Position numbers and translations under genes: made by a program
The notes under the pieces: model-generated
What the model saw: only the letters and a program-made list of their open reading frames with translations
Databases searched by the model: none
What the model was told of the DNA's origin: nothing
Shown here: piece after piece, positions 11,180-22,209 of the stretch
Position numbering within the stretch: the stretch's first letter is position 1
How the letters are laid out: each line of letters opens with the position of its first letter
NCBI GenBank assembly: GCA_032158295.1
Contig: CM063247.1
Coordinates: 10,234,675 to 10,298,674 of the forward strand
DNA from: Pycnopodia helianthoides
Taxonomy: Eukaryota > Echinodermata > Asteroidea > Forcipulatida > Asteriidae
Direction of reading: 5' to 3'
Length of the DNA: 64,000 nucleotides

Positions 11180-11261
11180 CCTAAAGCGTTCAATGGTATG
11201 AAATGAAAGCCAAGAATCGGTAGACCGATTTTGAATTGTGCAAACAGCCAAAGGGCATGTG
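11180..11261 (-). CDS. Weak internal exon candidate
   Basis: On the minus strand an acceptor ('atgtcacaacag') and a strong GTAAGT donor (complement of 11174-11179) enclose 82 nt. One frame is open: one completing base, then 27 codons running from TCPLAVCTIQNR to HTIERFR. The pyrimidine tract is poor. The first-exon candidate at 13218-13301 ends in phase 0; joined directly to this exon it would meet a stop, so another exon or gene is needed. No family recognised. Confidence 0.2.
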
Positions 11262-11890
11262 CTGTTGTGACATATTATGTTTTATGAAAATGTCCTTTCA
11301 AGTAAAATGGGAATTCCTGATATTAAATGCCTCTCTGTGGGCAATTACGTGAGGTCACACTGGAGGCCTGTTGTGAAATTGCCGATAAAAGAGACATATT
11401 TATAAAGTCATAGTGCTTCGATATAAAACTTAATAAAGCATGGCAGACTAACTTTTCACAGCTTATGGATGGAGTATAATGTGGTAGTAAAAACAAGATG
11501 AAAGATCAATAAGTCTGTCATCCCATTGGACATTCCGGGTTCAGTGCTCGACGAGGTATTTTCATTTCTGGAACACCTTTTTTTCTAGAACCCAATAAAT
11601 GAAATTGTTTTACTGGTTTTCAAGCTTTTTTTCCTTGAGTATTTTGATTCTCATTAAAGGTGAAGCGTCTGAACAAAATGTCCGGTTCGTTTACACAAAA
11701 TCATAACTCTTTGGCGAACTTTACAAATTCGTGTTTGTATTCCCGTCTGTTCTTCTCGCGTTGTTTCGTCTTTCTTGTGTGTCGTATATTGAAGATACAA
11801 CATTATTCCTGGTTTGATTTTTGTATTTTTATTCCTGAATTATGACTCCTTCCTTCTTGTTTATTTTCCTTCTTTTTTATTTTTATCCAG

Positions 11891-12042
11891 CAGCTCTTCT
11901 CGATTTGGCAGGAACTTCATGATTGATGACGGCTCGTTATACGATGACGACTTGCGCAGAGCGAGTCGTAACCATAAAATCGCGCTCAAAAGCCCGGGAC
12001 TGACTGAGCCTATACTGGACAGGTCCATTCTTCGTAAAAATG
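11891..12042 (+). CDS. Candidate internal exon, unknown protein
   Basis: A strong acceptor (long T/C tract ending 'tttttatccag') precedes 152 nt open in one frame, SSSRFGRNFMIDDGSLYDDD followed by LRRASRNHKIALKSPGL and ending DRSILRKN. The donor is GTAGTA at 12043; GTCCAT at 12023 and GTAAAA at 12034 are alternatives. The frame needs two bases from the previous exon and leaves one. The peptide mixes an acidic stretch with basic runs and has no membrane segment, suggesting a cytoplasmic linker. Unlike the flanks, its GC content and codon pattern look coding. I cannot name the family. Confidence 0.4.
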
Positions 12043-12179
12043 GTAGTAATAAAAATCACAAAGCGTTTTCACTAAGTGCCTGTAAACAACGATATTGGAT
12101 TTTAAAACCTTAAAATATATATTTTTTAATAGCATACGAAGATTCCATTTTTAATAACACACGTTTTTCTAACACTCAA

Positions 12180-12480
12180 CACTTTACCTTATCTTGATTC
12201 AAAAGAATCAAGAGGGTCTAATGCACGACAAACGGTTTGCAATCTTATTATATACCGACATCTTACATTGATTCAAAGAGATGCTAAGTCTATAACGCAG
12301 TATTACCCAGAAACATACGTCATTCGTATTATCCCCCATGTTGTACTTTATCTTGACTCATAGACAGTGTTAATCTACAATGCACCGTTAGCGGTTTGCA
12401 GCGCCACCTTAACGTGTTCACAACATTTCCCACGTTGCACTTCGTCTCCGATTCAAATGAAGCATTGTAAACATACATGC
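12180..12480. repeat. Diverged short repeats
   Basis: Four loosely similar segments of about 80-90 bp share 'cttgattcaaagagat'-like and 'cggtttgcagcg'-like wording, at about 12180, 12258, 12345 and 12435. A related line occurs near 3990. The arrangement suggests an old tandem duplication; the boundaries are uncertain. Confidence 0.35.
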
Positions 12481-13217
12481 AAGTTGTACAATGTAGGCCG
12501 AATGCATTACCTCTACATGCATTACGGGGAAATGTCCTTTTTAGTCTGCCTCCTCGAGTTCGTACCCCGTGGTTTGATGGCCCAGCCAGCAGACACGGTT
12601 GACATGTAACGCGAAAGTATATACTGACAAAGTCGACCGCCGCGTGCTCGAGGGAGCGCGTGCGGGGGTGCCTCTCACCTCATGTTCTCTCTTAATGTTC
12701 TCCCAATTGTCGTGGGGAGTTCTTCACAACAGCAAACGTATACACCTTCGTCATAATTCGATAAAAGTCTCCATTTTAGACACTGGGTCTGCTGTGGTTT
12801 CATTAAATCATCCCCGTGTAGAGAGGTCGGTTCATGACTCGTATTGCGAGTTTACTCCCATATTATTGATATCAAAAAACCTGCAGGGGTCTTAGTCTTT
12901 AGTTTGCCCTTTGTGTTGTTTCGCCTTTTTTTAAAACACATCAGGAATATCCACATTTGCCGTGAGAGGCTCACGTTTGTCCTGTAAAAAAAATGGTTTC
13001 GTGTTTTGTTTCGTTACACGACAGTCGAGTCATACAGTTGCTCTGCTTCTACAGAAATAAACGATTTGTATAACTGGGTAATATTAACATCAAAACTGGT
13101 GTCTTAACGTTTATTCCTTTTCGTTTTGAAATTGAAGCAAGCATCGGCGTTCAGCAATAATTATTGACAATGGAAACTACATAATTTGGACGCTGTCGCC
13201 GAAGGCACCGATCTTAC

Positions 13218-13301
13218 CTGACAAGTTTGGCTGAATTCCGGTTCAACACGGGGTTGGAGCCATTTTAAGAAATCATGGCCGGATAATGTGAATACAGACA
13301 T
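13218..13301 (-). CDS. Candidate first coding exon, minus strand
   Basis: On the minus strand an ATG at 13301 opens 28 codons that begin MSVFTLSGHDFLKWLQPR and end EFSQTCQ, stopping at CAG|GTAAGA (donor complement at 13212-13217). The CAG|GTAAGA match is excellent, the frame ends in phase 0, and the other two frames are closed within or just after the exon. The composition (W, H, C, F, Q mixed evenly) is unlike the low-complexity random frames nearby. I do not recognise the family. Downstream exons should lie at lower coordinates. The candidate at 11180-11261 does not fit in phase directly. Confidence 0.5.
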
Positions 13302-13490
13302 GACTTTAAGTTAGTCATCACTTCGTCCCCACACATACACACACATTATAGCCGAGCTATGTGATCAAGATGAACAGTCGAACCAGATCTAATTTAGGCC
13401 AATCTCAATAGAATTCAAACTGTCAAGATATGGTGCGCGTCGAACTGCAAGCGCGTTGTCGAAAATGCGCATTATACACTGCAAAGTTTT

Positions 13491-13629
13491 GGGCCGTGTC
13501 CGAATTAAATTGACTTCTGCTGCGACTATGGCAGTTGGCTTAAGTTGACTGCAGCTGGAGAATAGGACTCTTTCGGCTTTCTGGCCGTAGCCATTGCCGA
13601 AGCGATCAATTCGGACCGTGTGACCTAAC
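13491..13629. mobile_element. Fold-back element Q, copy 1
   Basis: The left end GGCCGTGTCCGAATT is mirrored by the right end 'aattcggaccgtgtgacc'. The internal 'tttctggccgtagccattgc' line matches 'tggccgtagccgaagccat' near 42002. GC-rich and without coding capacity. Related copies are at 41722-42037 and 62277-62410. Confidence 0.6.
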
Positions 13630-14477
13630 ACAGTGGGAATCAGACTTCCAAAATGGCGCGCGAGATTTATAGTATGATGACGTCACTGGTGACTTGGTCT
13701 GACTTGGGTCACTTGTGACTTGGGTCAGTACAACTTCCATGCTCGATGACATACGTCAACAGTAAAATTACAAAGCTGGTGAGTTTCTCTGACGAATCTG
13801 GAAATCCATAAATGGGTATCATGAAATGGCACGAAGTGCATTGCCTGGTTTTTCATAACACTACAGTCAGAGAGAATGTTCTCCGACGCATACACACCCG
13901 GGGCCAGCCTGGCCGGGAACTCAGGAGCCGTTGTGACCCAATTATGAACACGGTGTCTGGTATAACTCTTCAACGTGATCGATGTCTAATTCGCTTCAAG
14001 TCAATAAACAAACCGCAGACGGAACCAATGTGTCCCGATACATGCTACTTAATACCAACTTGACACCAAGTTTAACTTTCCATCCCAATTTGGATAAATC
14101 TGAAACCATTTTATTTACAACCAATCTAATTCCTTCCTTAGATCCCACTTTTGATTCGACGGCACAGTTGCATGGTAATTATGAATAATCCATTTACAAT
14201 TTGGAAACAATATCGATACCCTTATTACTACTTAGGCCTTTGTTGTTTCTTTCACTCAAATCCATTGTGAATTTACAGTACAGGTGAGTGAAACTTGTCA
14301 ATAATTGTTTTGTATTTGCGGTATGTTTTCGAAACTATTGTAATATGCTCTTGTTATTTATTTTATTCCAATTTCTTTGTGAAGTAGTAGCGCAGGTGAT
14401 TGCCAATTGGAAAGTAGTTCGTTAACAACTATAGATACTTTTGAAACCATTGTATTACTAATGAGTATTGTTATAGA

Positions 14478-14648
14478 ACTTATGCATTGACGTCATTAAA
14501 AACCGCCATCTCAGAGGTAAACCTATGATGAAACAATGGAAACGCACAGATTTGTACGCGCGGCGCAAAACATTGGCCAATGATCAACCTCTTTTTGACC
14601 TCTATAGGCGAGGGCGCCCTACTCAAATGACGTCATGTGCATAAGGTC
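14478..14648. mobile_element. MITE K, copy 1, with a TGACGTCA site in each terminal repeat
   Basis: The ends read ACTTATGCATTGACGTCAT and 'atgacgtcatgtgcataagg', inverted repeats of about 20 bp. TGACGTCA occurs at 14488-14495 and 14628-14635. The body ('gtacgcgcggcgca', 'ggccaatga', 'tttttgacctc') matches 49240-49397 in the same order. Confidence 0.75.
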
Positions 14649-14679
14649 TAGTTCCCCACCCCCTTTAAGATGAAGTACG

Positions 14680-14808
14680 GGATGCGATTTTTTTTTCTGC
14701 AGCATACTTCGTCAATACAGTCAACAGTTAAGAGATAGGCGTTCTTCCCTATCCCTTAACTGTTGACTCCATAGCCGACGTACGCTGCAGAAAATAAATT
14801 TGCGTACG
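14680..14808. mobile_element. Fold-back element with arms of about 55 bp
   Basis: The left arm contains 'ttctgcagcatac' and 'acagtcaacagttaagag' and the right arm their reverse complements, around a 7-base loop 'cgttctt'. The arms are imperfect but extend out to 'gggatgcg' / 'tgcgtacggg'. The DNA could form a very long hairpin. There is no ORF. Confidence 0.7.
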
Positions 14809-14954
14809 GGATTGGTAGTTACCCAGATACCAAAATTTGATCAGTTTAAGCTGAAAGTCTCTCTGATTATTATTACCAATACCAATCCTCCAGAGAAGTT
14901 TTGATTTCCGTCTGAGTCAAAGTCGAGGACATATCATTTTGACGAACCCCAAAT

Positions 14955-15016
14955 TACCGTTACTTATTTCGATTGCCGCTCTCGATACCGTTACTTATTT
15001 CGATTGCCGCTCTCGA
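14955..15016. repeat. Perfect 31-bp tandem duplication
   Basis: The 31-bp unit starting 'taccgttacttatttcgatt' occurs at 14955-14985 and again at 14986-15016 without a mismatch, implying a recent duplication. Confidence 0.95.
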
Positions 15017-15061
15017 AATAAGCCACGTATGGACGTGCACAAAATCCCCGGACTAATCATA

Positions 15062-15300
15062 CACTGTAAAAAAACACACCGGGGTCCGAATTGACCTGCA
15101 TCTGGGTTCCGTGGGTCCTGACACATTTTCAAGGTCAGTATGACCCGGAATCTGTGTCAAATGAGTCAAAATAACGCAGAATATGGGTCACAGGAGGAGG
15201 GGACCAATTTCCGGGTCAGTCTAACACATAAATGGGTCTGGCCCCCTGTTTATGGGACCCGGAATCTGGGTCAATTCTGACCCGGAAGTTTTTAGAAAGT
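15062..15300. mobile_element. Family C MITE, copy 3 (most complete)
   Basis: The left terminus is CACTGTAAAAAAAC and the right end reads 'tctgacccggaagtttttag', its approximate inverse. CACTG termini recall the CACTA/EnSpm group; this is an inference. Internal GGGTCA/TGACCC half-sites are frequent, including GGTCAGTATGACC at 15133-15145. Confidence 0.8.
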
Positions 15301-15389
15301 AAACCATCCTTTTTCTCTTAAAAAAGGGAATCGCCTTTTTTTGTAAATGAAACTTTCACAGGTTGTCTGGATGATGTGTTCATCCAAAA

Positions 15390-15695
15390 CTAAAGTACGG
15401 AAATGAATGAACTCTTTCGACATTCAATGGTGTAGGACACCTTTAAATCCTCCCTTCGAGGATTTCGTGGTACAGCTGAAACGATGACTGTGAATAATTC
15501 CTCTATTAATACAGCCAATTGCGAATCGTATCGAGTGACTTGGTATAGAGGCAGGGGGTTGTTTACAGGAAGTTGATACCAGGCACTGGTTACAACGACC
15601 AGCGACCAATTCGGAAACATTGCTGCGATCATTTCACAAGATGACCCACATTTTTCGTGGAACGCTACCGAGCAGAAAGTGATGCCGATTACTTA
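15390..15695 (-). CDS. Candidate coding segment, minus strand, unknown
   Basis: Read on the minus strand, one frame stays open for about 100 codons from just after a TAA near 15696 to a TAG at 15390. It includes an ATG at 15632 (MIAAMFPNWSLVVVTSAW...) and ends RKSSFISVL. Codon use is mixed and the peptide has both hydrophobic and charged stretches, so it looks more coding than the usual frames here. A donor-like AAG|GTGTCC lies near its end. A clean acceptor is missing; only 'tgctaag' sits at the 5' border. It could be an exon, a relic, or chance. No family recognised. Confidence 0.28.
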
Positions 15696-15839
15696 GCACA
15701 ACTCGGGGAACCAGTCGTTAATAATAAAACATCTAAAGTTTGGCCTGGTGACCTGCAATTCTTTTGCTAAAGCCTGGAAGAAAATGCTTCAAGAGGATTC
15801 TATGCAAATCGGACATGCAGAACTTTTCATGACACACTT

Positions 15840-16053
15840 TATAAAGACTCCCAGGCCAGAATTAACCCGGATTTCTCGTCCTAGGAACCCTGACCCAGAA
15901 ATGGGTCAGACTATAAACCCGGAAAGTGGTGGAAATGTGAGATTTTACCTCGGATTCTGCGTCAGTTTGAGCCAGTTTAGGGTCATTTTGACACATATTC
16001 CGAGACATACTGACCCAGAAATGGGTCAAGCCACCCAGGACGTTTTTAGAGTG
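15840..16053. mobile_element. Family C MITE, copy 4
   Basis: It runs from a worn left end ('ccaggccagaattaacccgg') through 'gattctgcgtcagtttgagc' and two 'gacccagaaatgggtca' everted palindromes to 'acgtttttagagtgc', the inverse of the CACT-TAAAAAC terminus. Confidence 0.75.
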
Positions 16054-16877
16054 CATATCTGTCACTTTTTATGAGTTATTATAACATAGCTGTAACCTAT
16101 CTAAATTCAGGCCACACCATACTCATTTCCACCCTTGATTTGATTCTATAGGTTGGTGAGGAAGTGTGTAACAAAGGTCTACTAAGGTAAAGCTATAATA
16201 TGCACAAAGAACTGGAATTTATCTCGATCCGAAACTCACAAATGCGTGCTCTAGAACTAATTCATCGACAACCATTGAGAAAAAAAAGGCAACCTTCACA
16301 TTAAAAACCTTGTACCATGAAGAAAAAAAACCCACTCACACAAATCTTTCTTTTTGTGCGGGAAACATTGAAAGTATTTCCACCGTGGAATACAACAAGA
16401 AGGCCATGGCCATCGCAGCCTTGGACCCCCCCCCTCCAAAAGAAAAGCTTCACACACAATCAAAAATGTGAAACGCGTCGGTGGTTCGCTACCCCAGTCG
16501 ACGCGGAAAATATACAATTCGCCTTTTTGGTAGAAAAAAGAGAGAGAGGGGATAGAAACGCTCACTTTAACTTTTCAATTTGATATACTATATTTTACCA
16601 TCTGGTGGGTGTAACCTCTAAGCCTATCTATCAATGAGTTGCAATCCCACGACATATTTAAATCCCAAGGTTTTACACACTAAAGAGATTTATATACGCA
16701 ATTACAAGTGCAACGTGTAATAAGGTAACAACGCATTATTGAATCGGTTTTTGATTGCGTTACCCTTTTTTCAGAGCATTTTCTCGCGAAAGTCTGTCAT
16801 ACCGTGGTGTTCATTTTTACAGAACAAATTTGCTTAGCACAGCCACAGATATTTGCTTAGTGGAAATAGACTACCAG

Positions 16878-17183
16878 CAGTGCTGTAGTCAACAACTTTT
16901 CAGTCGAGTATCAAGTACTGCCGAGTAGTACTCAATTTGGCCATCGAGTACGAGTACAGGTATCCGAGTACCGAGTGAGTCTGATAGGCCCATCTGACTG
17001 AGTACCAAGTCCAACAGCCGAGTACTAAGTAATTGGATCTCCGAGTACGAGTAGGCCCTATACGAGTACTTCTTGAAGAAAAATCCTGAAAATTATCCAT
17101 CAACACAGTAAGAGTATACGAGTACCATCAAAACGGTACTTGAGAAGTACTCGAGTATGGGTACGAGTATTACAACAGCAACG
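16878..17183. mobile_element. hAT-like MITE rich in GAGTAC motifs
   Basis: The ends CAGTGCTGTAG and CAACAGCAACG are inverted repeats at 8 of 11 positions. The flanks ACTACCAG (16870-16877) and GTTACCAG (17184-17191) fit an 8-bp target duplication with two changes. CAG-type termini with 8-bp duplications are typical of hAT elements. The interior is mostly permutations of 'gagtac' and 'cgagta'; the reading frame inside it is repeat-made, not a gene. Confidence 0.7.
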
Positions 17184-17981
17184 GTTACCAGTCAAAATAC
17201 CACGTGATGTATGTTGTTTGTGACATGGCTCCCCGCTATACGTTTTGATTCGCAAGCTAAATGTTTGACTGATGGCAGCGCTGTGAAATTTGGCACGGGA
17301 GGAGCTGTCCTCTTTAAGCTAACATGTAGAGGTCTATGTGCCCCCCCATTTTATCCCTCATGGATATGTGTGAGTTTATGATCCCATGGAAACATGACTT
17401 TGATAAAAGAAAAACTATCAAAATAACGAAATACGTTTTGCGGTGGAATTTTAATTCACCTTGACGTCATTAAAGAACGTATCGATACAGCAGCGTTTTG
17501 GCGGCACATCACAGTGGGCTTTGCATAACAGTGTTAACTAGATTTGAACAACAGGTCTCGGTTTTGGTAAACAAAGGCCGCCTTTTGTAAATAGAATGCG
17601 TTCTTGTTGTTTGTGTAAAATAAATCTTCTCTATTTGCTGTTCACACTCTGCCTTGCATCATTCTATACTTTTTGTACACTCAACTGAAATTGTAGGGGA
17701 ATAACACGGATGGAAAAAGAACCGTGTGCTTAAAGGAATTGCCCAACTTTAAAGGTTTTTAAGGAGTTTGTTCGATTCTTCTAGATTTTGAGAAGTATGT
17801 CATTGATTGTAATAAAAGCAAAGTGTGATGTGACTATGACGATCCTGGGCGTGTTCTGTTGAACTAGACAGAAAAAAGCACTAGTATCAAAAACCATACA
17901 CAATTCAGCAGTTGTCTGATTTTATTAACATTATCCACATAAGATAAATTGTATAATTCAACAAGAAGTTGATATACTTAC

Positions 17982-18129
17982 GACGAAATCGAAAAAAATA
18001 TTTTTGATTGGACTTCACATTTTTTGGTAGAGACCTTGTTATTAAATCCACTTTAGGTGTCGGGCCTGGTAATTTGTTTCTCCCCAACTGCGAACCCCCG
18101 CCCATGCTGGGTTCATCAAAGGAACCCAT
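17982..18129 (-). CDS. Candidate first coding exon, minus strand
   Basis: On the minus strand an ATG at 18129, directly after an in-frame TAA, opens 49 codons beginning MGSFDEPSMGGGSQLGR and ending NQKYFFRFR, plus one base. It runs into GTC|GTAAGT, whose six donor bases are ideal (complement of 17976-17981). Read-through past the donor becomes a hydrophobic, low-information tail to a TGA, supporting the splice. The peptide has a Gly-rich acidic start and a basic end, and no signal peptide. No family recognised. The plus-strand candidate at 18189 lies 60 bp away; both can be real only if two genes end and begin here. Confidence 0.42.
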
Positions 18130-18188
18130 TTACGAACAGGTGTGCATGGTGTGACTCAATTTAAATCCGGTGGTTATTTCGTTTTCAG

Positions 18189-18289
18189 AGACCCTAAAAA
18201 TGGACGTGACGAACTGCGACTTAGAGTGTGCTTTCCAAATTCACTTTCGGGCATCTTTGAAACCACTATTAATGTTACTGATTGAATAA
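18189..18289 (+). CDS. Weak terminal exon candidate
   Basis: A good acceptor ('tatttcgttttcag') is followed by 101 nt open in one frame: two completing bases, then TLKMDVTNCDLECAFQIH to LLMLLIE and TAA. The composition looks coding, but the segment is short and no AATAAA is near. It could be a true last exon or chance. Confidence 0.2.
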
Positions 18290-18374
18290 TGCGGGATTAT
18301 GCAAACAGAAGTAAACCCCTGGCCCGTCGGCTTTCAGCGGGCTGCTTTGTGGCTGCCAAGTTTAAACACAACGT

Positions 18375-18549
18375 CAGAAATAACCGACAGTATCAGAAAT
18401 AACTGACAGTATCAGAAATAACCGACAGTATCCGAAATAACCGACAGTATCAGAAACAACCGACAGTATCAGAAATAACCGACAGTATCAGAAATAACCG
18501 ACAGTATCAGAAATAACCGACAGTATCAGAAATAACCGACAGTATCAGA
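18375..18549. repeat. 19-bp tandem array, about 9 units
   Basis: The unit 'cagaaataaccgacagtat' repeats about nine times with only three or four substitutions (aactga, ccgaaa, aaacaa). This low divergence indicates recent slippage or unequal exchange. Confidence 0.97.
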
Positions 18550-18955
18550 TATTATGACGATTGTCACTGTGAAAGAACGTTGGTTTTGCCTTTTAAAACT
18601 TTTTTGTGTATCATTTTAAGGACTACAACATTTGATAGGGCCACCTTGTGAATTGTCTGTGTTGAACGATATCACGTGCACGGTTAGATTTATTTTAAAA
18701 TTGCACAATGCTAGAATCGATAAAAGCACAACATCAAATCAGAGAAATAACAGTTTACAAGAAAAAAGGGGGAAGAATTATTGACAAAAAAAGAAGAAGA
18801 AGAGCAACCAAGCTATGACTATGAGTTAACGACAAAAAAAAGGAGATTTGAGCAGGAAGAAGAAATTTGTAAACAAGACCATAAATTTCATCAACTGAAA
18901 CTTAGACAAATCAAGACTGATGTCGCACCCACGTAGTGTGACACCATAATTGTTG

Positions 18956-19353
18956 TTAAAGGCAAAGTATACCTTTGGTTTTTGGAACCGTTCGATTATT
19001 TTAATCCTATATAAATGTAGATATATACAATAAAACTAACCTGTGAAAATGTAATTTCAAAAGGTGGTAGCGTTTTTGAGATATCGCCGAAAATCCGGAG
19101 CGGTTATGTCCACGCAGGAAGAACAATCCGCAACTGGAATACACAATCTGAGAAACGTTTCTGACAGAAACGCTTCTCAGATTCAAATTTGTTTCTGATA
19201 AAAACTGATATATTTTTCCATAACCACATTACTTCGAAGTGAAATTATTCCCAAAATGCTTTATTCTATCGAAAGCTGCTGTACTTCTAACCCAATAAGT
19301 TTTTATTGGCATAAATTTTAAGAGTGATTACCAAACGTATACCTTCCCTTTAA
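18956..19353 (+). mobile_element. Type B TTAA-flanked MITE, copy 2
   Basis: It starts TTAAAGGCAAAGTATACCTT and ends 'ccaaacgtataccttccctt' before TTAA, an imperfect inverted pair. The centre at about 19146-19184 is a near-perfect palindrome built on 'aatctgagaaacgtttctg', unlike the centre of copy 1. The second half ('acttcgaagtgaaa', 'gctgtacttctaac') matches the copy at 53177. Confidence 0.75.
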
Positions 19354-19950
19354 AAGAATATGCATTTTATTTATATTCTTCGTCCAAGGGGGCGCTAAAA
19401 GGGTCCCCATGTGAAATAACTCAAATGTACACTAACCCGTGTGCAATATCATTGTCACCTGCATGTTTCTTACAGTCCAAGGCCCTTTTTGATCATCGCC
19501 CAATGAAACCTTTGAAAATGTCATCTTTTTGTTTCCGAAGGTTGTGTATAGCGAGAGATTACCGCTTATTCACAGCTGCCAAGTTCGATAGGCTGAAAAC
19601 TGTAACACCCGCACGATTGCACGTAATAATGAGCAATTCTCCCTGATGGTCAAACGTGTCTGAGTGGCCTCTTATTATTCACAACGATCGATGAGGGATT
19701 TACGAAACGGCCTCGGGATTAGAGTGGACAAAAATGAGTATCAACGGGAAGCGACAATGAGAGATATCGGTGGAAATCCAAGTAAACATTGCGTGTTGAA
19801 TTGTTTTCCTGTTGTGTGTTTTTTTTTGTTCTGAAAGTAGTCATTGTAGTGTTCGTATCCAAATAGACGAATGCGGCTACTGGCTACGGCTGTGGCCGTA
19901 TACGGGTGTTGCTATGGGTGCTATTTGGGGAGTTAACTTATCCATTAGAC

Positions 19951-20112
19951 AAGTCGGCCTATTCAATAAATATGTCGACTTGGCGAGATAAATTATAACG
20001 ACAAGTCGACTTTTTATGTTCAACGAGTCGTCTTTACGGGAGTACAATTATCTGGACAAGTCGACTTATTCCATAATTGGGTCGACTTGGCAAAATAAAT
20101 GATCTCGTCATG
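19951..20112. repeat. Two diverged repeats carrying 'acaagtcgac' motifs
   Basis: The block 'gacaagtcggcctattc...gtcgacttggcgagataaat' recurs about 100 bp later as 'gacaagtcgacttattcc...gtcgacttggcaaaataaat'. The following line 'gtatatggcacttccgaagc' is also seen near 36595 beside a related context, so this is part of a dispersed family. Confidence 0.6.
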
Positions 20113-20929
20113 TGGATAAGTGGTGTATATGGCACTTCCGAAGCTCCGTACCTACCAAACAAAAATTTTGTTGCAAGTTTACGGTCGTTCTAGGATGTAT
20201 CTGTATTTAAAGCATTGTATTGAACTCAGTGTCCACAAGTATTTGACTATCGGAAGTATGTTTTCCCACGTGAGATGTGAGTATCTGGGTCACGCCTCGG
20301 AGAGCATCCATCATCAGGCCGATGGGGACCCACCAGTTGGCCAATTGAAAGGGGATTAACCGTATAGGGGCAAACAGATGTCGTTGGGAAGCAGTGAAGA
20401 GCAAAACGGCTGTTAAAAGAGACTAGCGGAACCTTGGACTTGACAGATGCAATTTTAAAAGGCCTGTTAAAATGTTTTGTCTTATTGTGTAAAAATGCCA
20501 TTCCGGGGAAAGTGTTTGTCAAGACTGTTGTGGGTGTTTTTTTTAGTTGGTACCTCGTTCACAGCTCTGCGTTTTCGCAAATTAGTGGGGAAATCCTTAC
20601 TACCAAACAGATTAACTGAAAACTCCTGGAGGACATTAACAAAAGCTGAAGGAGAATGGACATATGTCTTTAGTTGCTGATCTCAATGCAGTGATCCTCT
20701 TTCATCAGTGTTTGTAAAGATGCTTTTTATGTTTAATATTTTTTGAAAGCCTGAATTTCATTAAGAGAGAAAAAAAAGAGTGAATAAAGGGAGACAAACT
20801 AAATAAAAATGGGAAAGCGAAAGGAAATAGGAGCCTTTGTAGAATAGGGGAGACCGAGAAGGGGAGGGGTGGGGAACATGTTGGACCTAACCCAGTATGC
20901 TAACTCGACCCCCCCCCCTCAAAAAGGGA

Positions 20930-21066
20930 AAACACAATATCAAGGTAGAACTTTCTATTATTTGCCATCTTGCAGGAGGAGGGGGAGGGGGCTCATGTTG
21001 AGTTGGCAACAAGAAGAAGTGGAAAAAACAATATCAAGGCAGAACTTTCTAGTCACCCCTCTCCAG
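20930..21066. repeat. Short direct duplication
   Basis: 'aatatcaaggtagaactttc' near 20936 recurs as 'aatatcaaggcagaactttc' near 21030 with similar flanks. The open frames across it are Gly/Glu-rich and come from purine-rich repeats. Confidence 0.55.
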
Positions 21067-22209
21067 TAAAAGAGGGCGCAATTAAATTATATTTATCTAG
21101 CCAGCAGGGACAGTTGGAAAAAAAAGTTGCTGGACCGCCACAAAATTTGTTGTCACACTAGCATTTTGTTATTTAAAACTGTTCAGCATCATTACGGCAA
21201 GTTAATAATTCACTATCGTATATCTGTCGTCTGTTCATCATCAGGCGGTAAGCCTGTGTGCAAAAAACCCCACAAACACACAAGTTTGTGAATCCCGTAA
21301 ATCGAGGACTTCGCTTTGTTCTCCCTTTGCTTGGATTTAGTTTTTTTCCAGCAAAGTCCCCATTGGTTTTGTACACGAAAGCGAAGCGAGGACGTTCTCG
21401 TTGTGTCAAAACACCCGGCTCCCTTTTGATAAAGTCGTCGGTTGCAACGGGTATAGACACGCTCACATCACACAGGAAGAAACGAATCTTACATCATACT
21501 GTCAAATAACTTTTTCATTCTTCCATGTCATCGTAGATATTATTATTTCTATTTGAGTACAGATGCATTCTGGATGAGATATCATCTGAGATATTATCAA
21601 ATGAATACGAAAAGTTTGGCAAGCATGGTTGATCTTTTTCTATAAATCTGTTTGTAAAAAAAAAAGGCTACACAGTTGGTATAAAATTTGATTTTGTTTT
21701 CAGAATATGTGAACATTTCTGGGCAATTAATCTTATCAAACCCTTTCTTGCCCAACAAGTTTACAGTGACGACCACTCACACCTTATTGAGAAACTTTTC
21801 AAAATCGAGGTCAGTATCCACCGCATTGATGACCTTTCACAGTTTATTTGTATATATATATATGATGCTTGAAAAGTGACGCACTATATTACCAGTTTTA
21901 GAATGAATTGAAATCCAATCATTCTTTGTTTCCGGCTCGGAGTTTTGATCTCGCCCCACTGATCATTGCCAATATTAAACCAACCTTGGTGTTCCCTTCT
22001 TCCTATTACAATTTAATCAACTTCAAATGAATTTATCTTAAGGACATCTATTTATCTCAGAGTTTGAGGTTCACGTCACGATATACATGCAGTTAAAGGG
22101 GAAGTATACCTCGTCGCGACTGCAGGTTTTTGGGGTAGTTTTTCCCCCAAATTCTTCATCTTTCATATTGTCGTCGTTGACAAACAATTTTTTCCCAGTT
22201 TATTATTTA

